From NCBI GenBank assembly GCA_963402885.1, contig OY727097.1, forward strand, positions 27,273,401-27,337,400: 64,000 nucleotides of DNA, read 5' to 3'. The notes below the pieces were generated by a model. It was not told the origin of the DNA. It saw nothing but the letters and a program-made list of their open reading frames with translations, and made no database searches. The translations under genes and the position numbers were made by a program. Origin of the DNA: Antedon bifida. Its lineage: Eukaryota > Echinodermata > Crinoidea > Comatulida > Antedonidae. The first letter of the stretch is position 1. Each line of letters begins with the position of its first letter. Shown here in pieces: positions 50,528 through 61,633 of the stretch.

Positions 50528-50905
50528 GTCTCTGAAAATGAGTACCTCTGAAAACGAGCAAGCGTCTCTGAAAATGATTGTCTCTCTGAAAATGATTGTC
50601 TCTCTGAAAATGATTGTCTCTCTGAAAATGAGCAAGTATCTCGAAAAATGAATGTCTCACTGAAAACGAACAAGTATCTTGAAAAATGAATGTCTCACTG
50701 AAAACGAGCAAGTATCGTGGAAAAAGAGTGTCTTTCTGAAAACGAGCAAGTGGCTCTGAAAACAAGTGTACTTCTCTTTTTTATTGAAACCAAGAAAATG
50801 CCTCAACAATGAAAACTGTCTTTAAAAACAAAACAAAAATGTCTCAAAGCATTTAGAAAATGTCTCCGAACAGAGAAAATGTCTTGAAAACTGAGAAAAC
50901 GTCAG
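50528..50905. repeat. Degenerate tandem array, units of about 18 and 38 bp
   Basis: The core is GTCTCTCTGAAAATGATT repeated in series near 50570-50625, flanked by longer units with ACGAGCAAGTATC and GAAAAATGAATGTCTCACTG. It decays after about 50765 into AAAATGTCTC-like words. Open frames on the minus strand reflect the period only. Confidence 0.75.
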
Positions 50906-51569
50906 GACAACAAGTACGGTACTCAACAGACCATTTTCTAAATTGTTGAGTTCATCAGCCTGAGGCCTGCAACTGATAAGCCTTGAGCTTCACCTGTAGC
51001 CAATGTAAATAAACCAGCACTCGTCGGCCAATCAGAATACAGAATCAAACTTTGATTTTTGAACATTGATTCATGCATGAAAAGTAATAAATACAGCAAA
51101 TAACATTATGTTCACTGACTCATCTAGACAAACAAGATAACTAATTCAATTTAGCTGGTTTATTATTTTAGAACTGATAACAACTTTTTTTTTGTTTTGT
51201 GTCACTGTATTCCAGGGACCACATGTGTGGAATTTGAAGGAACAAATTCTCAAAGCAAACAAGTGTCCATCCTACTTTGATAATGTTTCAATTTAATTGA
51301 ATAACTTCTCTGTTATCATTTTATGAATCATTCATTTTAATTGAACAAGTCATTGAACAGAAACTAAATTATAATCAATTTAAGACATATTTTACAACTA
51401 AAAATAATCATAAGTTAATGTAAGGAAATTATAAATTATGTATAGTTCAAATTTTTAATAAAAATTGATGTGAAACATAAACTAATAAGTAGATAACCTA
51501 GATATACTCAGTACTCTAGATATAGTGCTAGATATGCCATCTTATAGTAGGCCCATTAAAAAAAAAAAA

Positions 51570-53157
51570 TAAAACTAGAATTTAATTCGTCACTTTGACG
51601 AATTATAGGTGATCATTTTTATAATTTTATTGACATTAATATTTCTTAAACATGAACGTATATTAATATACAATCGAAAAATGTTGATGTATGCCATCCT
51701 ATTATACGCTTATAGTGCTGAGTTGTGCCTATTGTATGCCATATAAATTATGTACAGTATATACTGTATATCTATGTACAGTGTAGCATTGGTGAAATTA
51801 CGGACACACATCATGATCTTACTTTTTGGTATGATGACATTATCAAAATATACTTGTGGATAACAATATCGAAAGATAATGAATTGAGCAATAAAATATA
51901 ACAATTGGAAGAAAATTCGGCACGTAGAAGCGCGGTGCGCGCTCTTTAAAATTTGTATAACTTTGACGAAAAAGATGAAAAAACTACTTTTTAACTTCAA
52001 CTGGCCATATGATAACGTTATAACATCCGATAGGCCTAATTTTTAAATAAATTCATATCTACATTTTACCAGCTCTCATAATAAGTTACAAACATCAAGG
52101 TCAACTTTAATTCAGAAGAGCTGTAAGGTATTCAAATATACGTTGTAGGTGAAATTAAGTAACCACCGTTATTCAAATTTTAATACGTGATGACGTTTAA
52201 ATATGAAAATATTGGCAAATCATGAGTAACATAATTGGTTGAGGTAGAACATATTAAAAATTAAAAGAAAATCGATCACAGATAAGCGAGTTGCGCTCTG
52301 TTGAATATGGTGGTCTATGACAAAAGAGGTAAAAACCCTATTTTTTAAATTCATGTGGCCAAATGATGACGTCGTACCATTTTGTACGTCTAATGTGTAT
52401 ATACATTTATATCTACAACTCATTGGCTTCCATAATAAGTTAAAAAAATTGGGGGTCACCTTCCATTCTGAAGAGTTATATTCATTTTAAAAAGGCCTTC
52501 TTTTTTACCATTTTTAGCACTTTTGTACAATTAATGTGCGCATTTGTCATTTTTTAACATGCTCGTATAGCACTATTTTAAGTCGAAATGGACTCAAATT
52601 TGGTGAATGTACTAAGGAAGATGAGTAGAATGCAATTTGTACAAAAAATTGGTATTTTTTACGCTTTCTATGTACGCACGCGCAAAAACGTGTTTTTACG
52701 CAGTAATTTTTTAAAACACGCAAATGGCCTAATTCATGCTCTAAATTGATCAAAACGTAATTTTGAGCTTTTTAAATTTTTAACGCGTGATTTCACGCGC
52801 ATGACCCTACGTGCACGTTCGTTTTTATTTGCTAATATTTTTACCCTTGACCTGAAGCTTACGTGTAGTGAATTTTATTATTATGTGATAATGAATTATG
52901 GAGATATGATTGATAATGTGATTTCACAAAATGGCGTATACGTGACGTCACGGATGAGTGATCACGCTGAAAAGCTTATTAGGACTAAGTTACAGTATTT
53001 GAAAGACATTGTGAAATTTTGGTAATCATTGACATTTAACTTTTTGAGATATTTGTTACACAAAAAGTGTACAGAAAGAAGAAAAATATTTTAATGCAAG
53101 TACAATAACAATAGGTGATCATTTTATTCTAAATGATCACCTAATTACTAATACTAG
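51570..53157 (+). mobile_element. Possible nonautonomous Helitron-like element
   Basis: The right side at 53113-53157 has a perfect-looking stem (GGTGATCATTT ... AAATGATCACC) followed by A+T sequence and CTAGT at 53153-53157, the order expected at a Helitron 3' end. The left side at 51590-51620 carries TAGGTGATCATTTTTATAA, matching the stem sequence. Inside are two related blocks of about 200 bp (near 51940-52130 and 52290-52490). No Rep/helicase frame is present. The 5' TC end is uncertain. Confidence 0.35.
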
Positions 53158-53247
53158 TAAATACAATGCGTTTTGCCTCTACAATACCAGAACCTTCTTT
53201 AAATAAAGAGCTTGACTTAATCCTCCTACCAAACCTAAAAAACTCAC

Positions 53248-53358
53248 CTTCTCTCAATTGGGCGCCTATTTCTAGTTCCACTGAAAGACAGGCTTCTACT
53301 GCCTCTACGCTGAGGACTACATTCAATCGCTACTCCGCCATCTTGTACATCCCCTTGT
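53248..53358 (-). CDS. shroom: Shroom exon after the PDZ domain
   Basis: This exon has 111 nt, starting with one base and ending with two, so both flanking introns are phase 2 and the exon could be skipped without shifting frame. The acceptor is GTGTTTTTAG and the donor is a strong AAG/GTGAGT. The peptide begins QGDVQDGGVAIECSPQRRGS and ends in a basic Arg-rich tail (TRNRRPIER). No domain is recognised. It looks like a charged linker between the PDZ and the low-complexity body. The reading frame stays open upstream through the acceptor to an ATG at 53432 (see the separate entry), so this exon may also be part of a shorter first exon in another transcript. Its assignment to this gene rests on the exact phase match with both neighbours. 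Confidence 0.72.
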
Positions 53359-53432
53359 CTAAAAACACGAGAAACTATATTACCGAATCCAGAGGAAAGG
53401 TTATGCAATGATTGGCCTAAAAAGTTGTTCAT
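53359..53432 (-). promoter_or_regulatory. Possible alternative 5' exon extension and start codon (PDZ-less isoform)
   Basis: Immediately upstream of the 53358 acceptor the same frame remains open for 25 codons back to ATG at 53432-53430. The extension peptide starts MNNFLGQSLHNLSSGFGN. The ATG has A at -3 (CACGATG), a favourable animal initiation context. If transcription starts just upstream, the protein would lack the PDZ. PDZ-less Shroom isoforms are known in other animals. Against this, the segment is also the 3' end of an intron with a usable pyrimidine tract, and a 74-nt open stretch can occur by chance. I see no TATA box or clear initiator. Confidence 0.3.
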
Positions 53433-56073
53433 CGTGGTCAGATATCCTCAGAAGAATGTTTAAGTCCTTGGCCTAGAGTTTCCAGTACCTTCCTCAGATG
53501 GCCTAGCACTGGGTATGCGAATGCTGTTTTACTTAATAGATTTCTTTATGTCCGCTAGAGCAAGCAGCAAAGTAAGCTACTGTACAATCAATATTACTAA
53601 TCATTTGTACAGTATAATGCAGGAAAAGTTTGTATATAACGTAACCAAACAAAGAGAGAGAAAAAAAACAGATCAATAGTATAGTCAAAAGCAGTATAGG
53701 AGTAGGGTCCATTGTGATTAGGGGGTATGCATTGTGTTACCCTTTAGTGGGTCACAATAAGGAACAAGTGTTGCAAATCCTATGTAAGTTTACTTAGTTT
53801 CATTCAGCCTTCACACTAGTGAGCTAATTAATTGTCAATAATGAATTCCTCAAAATCTCTAGAGCAGTAAACCATTTTATGCAAATGAGTTCATAGAGGG
53901 ACATTCAAATTGGTATAAATAATATTTCAGACATTCCAAATTTTGTATAAAATTATAAACAAAACTATAATTCATCCTTAATTTGAAGTAAATTATCTGA
54001 GAATATTAACTGTTTATGGAGATAAAGTATGTGTTTATTGGATTTTAATTAAATATACAATATTTTCAGAGCCATGTACAATACCTGGTGATTGGATATA
54101 CAGTATTTTTATATCTCTGCTGTGTAATAGTGTGTTTAAGTTGTACAGCACCATTATTTATTTAACATTTTATATACTAACAGTTAACTATACAGTGGGT
54201 GTTTCTAAATAAATAATTTACACTATACAGTACTATAAATATGTCACATTAAATATTCCATATTCCTGAAGATGAACAAATAAAGTTAGAAATATAGCAT
54301 TATAATGGCTTGCCTCACGTAAGTGTGTTTTACATTATCAAATATGATTATAGGATACAAATTGGTATTCTGTCAGACAGCAAACAGTACGGTAATTCCC
54401 TTCAAGCAAACAATTATTATTTTTGCCTATTATAGTGCTGGTAGATTTAACAACATTTAGGTTATCAGCAATACTGGCAAACATATACCACTAGCAAGGG
54501 GAGCTTAAATGAAATCTGCCCTGGGGAAATTGGTTTTAAGTTTTGTGTATATGAGTCGGAGTGTGATTAACAAGGTTGCACCGACTTTGAAAGAGCAAGT
54601 CTTTTCTAAAACCATAAGTACAGATGTTTGATACTTGACAGGAAGTGGGTAAAGGATTAAGGTAGGGTTAATCATAGGTCCCCCAGAGCCTGCGGAGAAA
54701 TTCCAAACAATTTTATATGACTGAAATATCTCTAGGTCATTACATTTCTTGGTAACAAGAATAACATTAGTATGTTATTCTGTTTAGTATTTTTTAATTT
54801 ATTGAAGTTTATTGGTCTGCTTTAGAATCTAGGCTGAAATCACATGAAGCATAATGGTAATTATAATATTGCAATTGTTTACATGGCGAATGGTTGTAAG
54901 GATGAGCAAATTATCTTATAAAGATACACTGCCAGTCTAAAAAATAAATAGTTTAACACAAAACTTACATTTAAAGAATGTCCACACACAGAGGTAATAA
55001 CACAATCTTTTTTTTCAAACACCTATTAAGTTGATTTACAGTAATTCTTAATCTATTAACTGCACAAATGAATACAGACACAGGCTTTTGAAATCGATAA
55101 TTTTAGATTTGATCTTTGTGGTTTCCTTACCCCATTCGAGGACCTCCTCTGTGTGAAGGAACGTGTACCAAATGAAAGTATTGTTGGATAAAAATGTTTT
55201 AAATATTGTCAGACTGTTAAACAATAAATTTATTACCACCGCACAGAGGTAATAACAATTATATTAGAGGTTAAATAGTTACATCTGGTTTGTTTTTTGG
55301 GGGTTTTTTTTGTTTATAGTTTTTAGTATTTGATTATACTTACCTGTATTGGAAATACTAGGTAGACAACGAAGGGGATTGATTGCATGCAAGTGAATTG
55401 GGAGAAGAAGGGAAAAATCATTCCAACTGCGTTCGACATTCCATCACATCAAGAAAATGTTAAAACTTTGCTTGTTAGTATTATATGTACCTGCATGTTA
55501 GGTAATCCTTTTTCGTCCCATTTGGGAAAAGGGCAACTCTTGTGATTTCAGTAGTGATCACATTGGTAGGGTTGTTAGCCCAACAAGGGTAGGAATGGGG
55601 CAACATTACTCTTTTCCAGTTGTATATGTCTAGTATTTGTCTATATAAATAACAGAAGACTTGTTTTACTACAACCATACCTATGGTATGGACTTCCTGT
55701 GCCAATTACAATGGGGAGGTTTCGAGCAACGACAGAATTGTTATGTTAGTCTTTTGTGTGCATGTAGGAATATTTGAATGAGCATCCTCGCTCCTCATCT
55801 CAACACATGTTTGATGGTCTCTAGATCCAAAGCGACTACTGACGACACATATATTGACCTGAGCTAGATTTCTCATTGGTCAAAAGTTCCCTAATTGCTG
55901 TGGTTCACACAGTAGCCCTGTCTTAACTGCTTAATGGCCACTCGACATGTAGCATAACTTTATTTTTAGCACTACATACACAACAATAGTAGTGTAGCAA
56001 TACAAACAACATATTTTACATCCCCTGCATGCAATTGCAATACATTTTCACTACAGCAGGATATTCTTTTTAC
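53359..56073. other. Intron (2.7 kb) between PDZ and linker exons
   Basis: Phase 2 intron. Apart from the possible alternative start at its 3' edge (53359-53432), I see no exon. The sequence is mostly unique A+T-rich DNA. Confidence 0.6.
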
Positions 56074-56222
56074 CTTATGACTTGTAGCACCAATTCTTTC
56101 CTAGCTCTGCGTACATGCTGTACAGCTTCCGCATGAGATGCACATGGCACGCTGTTGATACTAACTAGCACATCGTCAACTTTCACCTGGCCTGATAGAT
56201 TTGCCTTCCCCCCATTTTCAAC
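56074..56222 (-). CDS. shroom: Shroom exon encoding the second half of the PDZ domain
   Basis: This exon has 149 nt: 49 codons plus two bases. It begins in phase 0 after a pyrimidine-rich tract ending TTTTCAG and ends AAG before donor GTAAAA. The peptide starts VENGGKANLSGQVKVDD and continues VLVSINSVPCASHAEAVQHV, then a basic stretch ending LVLQVIR. These are the later PDZ elements: the loop with GGKA, the D-D-V-L-V-S-I-N strand typical of PDZ folds, the helix beginning HAEAVQHV, and the last strand LVLQVI. Spacing and wording are close to the Shroom PDZ as I know it (V-x-x-G-G-K-A, then GD-x-(V/L)-V-x-IN). The carboxylate-binding loop (GLGF-like) should be on the preceding exon, which I could not find before 64000. 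The PDZ in this family is thought to mediate junctional or protein partner binding. The two trailing bases (AG) join the A at 53358 to give Arg. Confidence 0.85.
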
Positions 56223-56409
56223 CTGAAAATGAAATAGAAATGTGTTTAAAATGTTAATAAGAAAATGCTATAAAAACATACTGTAATCTAGTATACCTTG
56301 TTTTTAAGCAGCAAGAAAAGCTGTCTAAAACAGCTTGCAGTAGGAAAGAAGGGTAAAGTCTACCCCATAAAATTTAATATAAAGAAACAAAAAATATTAA
56401 TTCTATAAA

Positions 56410-56620
56410 ACAAAACTTATTTTTTCGTTTCGTTTCGTTTATTTTTCCACTCACTTATATAGATGATTTAAACAAACATGAGTATACATATATTTTAAAA
56501 GTATAAATTAGATTAGAAGAATCTGTCTTCATAGAGGGCACTCTTTAAACTTTGCTTGTGATAATTTCTGAAAGATGGTCTCAAGAGGTTACAAAGATTA
56601 TCAAATACTATAGAGGGCTC
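56410..56620 (-). mobile_element. Probable LINE 3' end with (CGAAA)n tail
   Basis: On the plus strand CGTTTCGTTTCGTTTATTTT precedes TCCACTCACTTATATAGATG; read on the minus strand this is a 3' region ending in AAATAAACGAAACGAAACGA. This resembles the (TTGAA)n-tailed fragment at 19495. No coding part is retained. Confidence 0.4.
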
Positions 56621-57086
56621 ACTTCAATTTGATCATCATAACAAACAGGATTGTTGTCAGTATCAGCTGTCAGTAATTGTCTGTCACAACAAATACATTA
56701 TGACATAAAATATGAATCAATAATTACATGGATGAATACAAATGTCAAGGAACAATGTTAATGTGACCAATCAATATTTCAATCATAATATTCATATCTT
56801 TTTAAAATTTCACTATAATAATTACCTATTACAGTACAGCGTTTTTTTAGTTTTTAGGCTAATTGAGAAGATAATAATTTTTCAGGGCCATCATACATCA
56901 TTTTGTACAATAATACATTTGACAGTTTTTTGTACATTATTTAATGTGATAGTCCTAGCATAATTTATTTACCATTTTTCCTTATCTTAAATAGTCAATG
57001 TTTGATTTTAAATAAGCTTTTAAAATGGTATTGGAATAGTTTCCATATCAACAAGTAAACAGCTTTTGTTTTACAAGGAAGTATTA

Positions 57087-57254
57087 AGCTCTGTCTACAC
57101 TATCAAACATTATGTGGCAAAACAAATGTGATGTGCCCATATATGGACATGATGATGTCATATTACTACCATATTTGAGAATATCACTACCATATTTGCA
57201 CCTAGGCGCATTGCAATATTGGGCATATCACACTTTTTTTGTGTAAACAGAGCT
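57087..57254. mobile_element. Palindromic MITE family, copy 10
   Basis: Left end AGCTCTGTCTACACTATCAA. The right end is shortened to GTGTAAACAGAGCTT, losing the TTGATAGTGT block. It has an extra CACCTAGGCGCATTGCAATA segment in the right arm. Confidence 0.78.
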
Positions 57255-58456
57255 TTGGGGATAATGGCACAATCATCATCATTATTACAAATAACAACCA
57301 TTACTGCTAAAACTTATTTCCTAAAAGGGATTAAAACATGAAGTAGAATTACTCTTTTCACACCTCTTTCTTCATCATTTTGTACATTTAAAACTACTCA
57401 GAAAAAGATAATCAGATTTCTACCAAGCTATATAAAAACCAGGATATAGTATGACTCATTGTATCTTGTCTGTGGACACTATGGCTGAGTGACACTGGAT
57501 TTAAATATGAATGGTGACCATTACTATCACTTTGAAAGGTTTTAACCACAAAATGAGCTGTTTACAAAAAAAAAACAAGAAGTGACATATTTTTAGAGGT
57601 TAACAATTTTATTATAAGAAATGTCAAGAATATATAAATGTTTTGGGGTTTTCATGCAAGATTATTTTTAACTTCTTGTACACCCTACTTTTACTAACAA
57701 TTCACTGAACAGTCAAAATACCATTTTATTTTTAGCTATTTCATTATTTATAATAGTAAACAATACAGTACATTCTTCAATGTTGAGTATTGTCCAATAT
57801 CCGTAATAAGGAAAAAAGAACGAAAGAAAGATCTTTCAAAAGATATTTATTTATAGTTTATTTTTAAACATATTACACAAACCAAAAGTGGTGTTGGTAG
57901 TCTATAAATAAGTGCTAAATTACCTGGAAAACAGACATTGGCCTATTCTCTCCGATAAGAGAGCTACAACCCAAATATACAGTATAACAAATTTATTAAA
58001 CACCCCATCAGATAATGGTGTACATTACATGAACCCTGCCCTTAAGTGGGAGCATCCCAACACACACATACATCATCATTAAACATATTGCACTTTATAC
58101 ATCATAGGTAGAAAGGTTAACTTTATTTTCCGAGGAGAAAATTAATACATTACATAGAATTTTAACATAAATTGTTATTTTATATTAATACTTCCTAAAA
58201 TGTATTGATATTAACGCTGTTTGCTAACAAAACATTGTTTACTTACATATTTTAGAAATATGATATGTAAATGATAATCAAATATTTGTAATAATAATAA
58301 TTAATATGCTAGTTGTCTGACACTAAACTATACAGGTATAAAGCTTGCTATATTAGAGGACTGAGTCAACAACATTTTTGTTTAAATGGGTCTTTTATGT
58401 CAAACATTTAGGAGTTTAACTATTAATTGAACCCTAGAATATCAACTGCATCAGCT

Positions 58457-58531
58457 CCACACCTTTCTGATAATGACATCATATTATGATGTCATCATTA
58501 GAAAGGTATGATGTCATCATTAAAGGTGTGG
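58457..58531. repeat. Palindrome with ATF/CRE-like repeats
   Basis: CCACACCTTTCTGATAATGA and the inverse AAGGTGTGG bracket three GATGTCATCA-related words, two forming ATAATGACATCATATTATGA. Half of the structure is duplicated (GATGTCATCATTA twice). Could be a foldback fragment or a bZIP-binding cluster. Confidence 0.45.
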
Positions 58532-59347
58532 GGAATGATACCTCATCTAGGTCCCTTTATTTCAAACTCCATGATTGCCGAATACAGTTTCTAGTACTTG
58601 ACTCTTGAATTGGAATGTACAGTACTGTCAGAATATGAATCACTGAACTAGTCATGCGTAAAGAAGGAGCGGCAGGCACCGATTGGAAGCAATCAGTAGC
58701 AGAATTATTCACAATTATTTCCTGGATTTAAGTTGCATTCAAAAACATCCAGGTGAAACCACAGACAAATTTTGAAATGTTGACAGATTTAAACAATGGT
58801 TGAATAACAAGCTGAATATAGTAGATCAAAAAAACGCATACTTGTTATGAAAAGAATAGCTATGTTCAGGACACTCATTTCTCTATCAGAGTTAGATAAG
58901 CCAATAAAAGCGGTTTAACCAAGGGCGCCGATAAGTTTTGAAACTTAATTTCATATCACAATTTTTCATACGCAAGCGAATTTGAGATCCTGTAGTTTGA
59001 TAATATTATTTTCTGAAGAATATGGCACGAGCAGGTGGCAAAATAATAAAATGCCAAAGTTATTTGAATGACATTTTTCTAATGTATTTAAAAAAGGTAC
59101 TACTGTACATCATCCTCAAGTTTTAACTGGAATTTAAAAATTTAAAGACAAAGTACTTATGACATACTATTAGATTTAATGTCACAATAAATTGTTTATT
59201 TGGTAACTTTACATTCTCAGTACGACATGTGGGAATAAATGTATGCAAAGCGTTTTTGAGAAAATCTGGGATGTTTTTGTAGCTACCATGAATTATACAA
59301 TTTAGTTTCTAATCAAAATAATTCAGTACTGTATAAGTATAAATGAT

Positions 59348-59588
59348 TGTGGCTTGGTGGTTATGTTGCTTGGCTACCACTCCAAGGGTCCTGGGTTTAA
59401 GTCCCGTCACATGTCAGGATTTTTTCTAAGGACAAAATTACAACTCCACTCCCAAAGACTTATAATAAGACTTTGTTTATGTAGAGCATCTTGTGTATAT
59501 GTTTGTCTTGTGAACCTCTGAGGGTCTCTAATAATCAGCAATTGCTGGATGGATCATCCTCATTAAATATGGTAAAAAAAAAAAAAAA
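59348..59588 (+). mobile_element. tRNA-derived SINE, nearly complete
   Basis: The plus-strand head TGGCTTGGTGGTTATGTTGC and box B-like GGGTTTAAGTCCCGTCAC are followed by an unrelated body (ACTCCACTCCCAAAGACTTA, CTCTGAGGGTCTCTAATAAT) and an A run at 59573-59588. This is the best copy of the family and the only one with a clear poly(A). Confidence 0.72.
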
Positions 59589-59730
59589 TGACTAAACCAT
59601 ACAAATTCTACTAACTGTACTGTAACAATTGTTCTGCGTTCAAACATGTGTGGTACAGAATAACTTAAATCGGACAAAATTTATTGGAGTTATATTGTAC
59701 TGTATGTACATCACAGCATATGAGTTTACA

Positions 59731-59930
59731 ACTATGTCTACACTATCAAACTAGTTGTGACAAAAAAAGTTTGATGTGCCCAAATATGATAGTGATATGC
59801 CCAAATATGGTAGTAGTGATATGACATCACTATGTCCATATATGGGTACTTTTTTTTTCACACATTTTTTTGTCAGATAAAGTTTAATAGTTTTATTTTT
59901 TTTATTTAATCGGTAGTGTAGACAGAGCTT
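59731..59930. mobile_element. Palindromic MITE family, copy 11 (with insertion)
   Basis: Left end ACTATGTCTACACTATCAAA; the right end TAGTGTAGACAGAGCTT is separated from AGTTTAATAG by a T-rich insert of about 28 bp. Confidence 0.8.
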
Positions 59931-60907
59931 TAAGAAAGTGAACCGATCACATAGGCTTTGTATACTGTATTAACTATAGATTTACACTACATATATCGAA
60001 AGAGTACAGTAATTATGTAGATCTGAACAGGCCGTTATTCTTTATGACGGGTAAACTAGATCTCTCACAGCCAGAGGACAGAAACAGTAATCATATTCTA
60101 CTCATTACTCAACATTTTATAAATGTTACGTGCATACTCTACTCGGCAAACATTTTTGAAAAGTATAAAGTTTCTGACAGAACAATAATTCTATTATGTA
60201 CATTAATAGATTTGACCCAATTCTACAAATGCTAACAATCCTTTATGTACAGGTAATGTTTTATCCTATTATGGTAGTTACTGTAAGAAGTATTTTTCTA
60301 TATTATGTATTGAAACTAAACTGTTGACTATAAAATAACATTTCTTGATTGTTCTCATAAATTTAGTATCAACTAACCATGTAACCATGTTAAATTATTC
60401 GTTAAAAAAAATGATCAGATTTACTGATGTCTTGGGTAAACCTACCTACTGTACCCTAAAGGTATACGATTTTTAAGTCCAGTGCGAACAAGGCTTTAGT
60501 GATCTTTGTCATACATGCCATTCATACAATAAAATAATGCAAATAAATTTTCATTAAAAAACAATGTCATGTTGTTGATCATTAAAAGATACCATGCAAA
60601 GAAAAAAAAACTTATACTATACTTTGAATTCCATAATGTTTGAAAAATATTATGTTGATTTTAAATTCCATACATATTGATAATTGTAGTGAGTTATTTA
60701 CAGCCTTCTGTAAACTCCAAAATGGACCCCATATTACCCCCTAGGGCTTAGCAATTGCACCCTAGCCAACACAGGTCTAGACATGTGTTACAATATTAAC
60801 AGGTAGGAATCAAGGGCAAAGCATTTCCTTGGATCATGTAAACATGTAAACATAAAATAAATCAATTCTGTACTTAATAAAGTCATCAGCTGAAGCATCA
60901 GGACTTG

Positions 60908-61126
60908 AGCACTAGGCTTGTAGATGGGACTTGGGCCTGTAGATTTGACTTGGGCCTGTACTGTAGATTTGGGCCTATAGATTTGACTTGGGCCTGTAGA
61001 TTTGACTTGGGCCTGTAGATTTGACTCGGGCCTGTAGATTTGACATGGGCCTGTAGATTTGACTTGGGCCTGTAGATTTGTCTTGGGCCTGTAGCTTTGA
61101 CTAAGGCCTGTAGATTTGACTAGCTC
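60908..61126. repeat. Tandem array of a 19-bp unit
   Basis: TAGATTTGACTTGGGCCTG repeats about eleven to twelve times with small changes (CTCGGG, ATGGGC, TCTTGGG) and one 7-base expansion, ACTGTAG, near 60960. The minus-strand open frame with repeated STG and IYRP words is a by-product. Confidence 0.88.
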
Positions 61127-61633
61127 ATCAGCCAAATTTGGTAGCTCAAAGCACATGCTTATAATAGTACAAGAACATTTATAACTTGTTATTAAAGCCT
61201 GTACGTATGAACTTTTTTTTACACTGATCTATGGTTTTGTAAGAAGCACATTGTGGTATACCAGACAATGCATAAATTGAGATTTTATGTTTTAAAATGT
61301 CATCTTCTGTAGTTGATTTGTTACTATTTTAAACAAATAAAGTTAATAAAGTTTTTACAGTGTATTTCTTCGTTACAGCATAGTAAAGAAGACCGTAACC
61401 CCAAGTTCATGTGGGTCACAAGTGAACACCCTTATAAATAAACCCCAGATGACAACAATTATCTCTGGAATGGGAGTAGTACAGACTTGTCTACCGTTCA
61501 GGCTAAAAAGCATCACACACACAACACAAAATCAGAGCTATCCTCAGCCTTGAACCACCTAGGCTTTTGTGTTGGTACTTATGTCACCAAAGGAAGGAAT
61601 GTTCAAATGTCTATAATTGATGAAAGATTAATA

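Larger units (their letters stand above)
18527..53247. other. Very long intron (34.7 kb) of the Shroom gene
   Basis: Phase 2 intron separating the PDZ-proximal exons from the body of the gene. It is filled with MITE copies, palindromes, SINE and LINE fragments and tandem arrays listed individually. I found no supported minus-strand exon. A coding-looking plus-strand stretch at 39.3-39.75 kb and a CpG-containing block at 40.5 kb are the two places that look different from the background. Confidence 0.55.
954..56222 (-). other. shroom: Shroom-family gene, partial (gene-level span)
   Basis: This span joins seven coding exons that read as one minus-strand gene. Seen directly: consensus GT and AG dinucleotides at each junction, compatible phases throughout (2, 2, 2, 0, 2, 2), and an uninterrupted frame of about 1542 residues. 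The domain order is PDZ, then a very long Ser/Pro/Gln-rich low-complexity region, then proline-rich motifs, then the beginning of an ASD2-like helical region. This order and size match the Shroom family (vertebrate members are roughly 1600-2000 residues for SHROOM2 and SHROOM3). Shroom proteins bind F-actin and Rho-kinase and drive apical constriction and junctional tension in epithelia; that role is inferred here by homology. The start codon, first PDZ half, most of ASD2, stop codon and UTRs are not in the window. The second intron is about 34.7 kb. An alternative is another PDZ/actin adaptor, but the PDZ-plus-ASD2 combination points to Shroom. Confidence 0.82.

Noticed and set aside
50334..50765. 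143-codon minus-strand open frame with repeated FSERQS/FQRDNH words
   Set aside because: It is the translation of a tandem array, with no conserved protein character outside it.
55481..55705. 74-codon minus-strand frame upstream of the 53.2-kb exon
   Set aside because: No splice sites of the required phase and no recognised domain; it lies in the intron between two phase-matched exons.
59348..59420. A functional tRNA gene
   Set aside because: Box A and box B words exist but no full cloverleaf or acceptor stem is seen, and the same head with a body occurs at other sites, as expected for a SINE.
60788..61156. 122-codon minus-strand open frame with repeated STG and IYRP words
   Set aside because: Arises from the 19-bp array.
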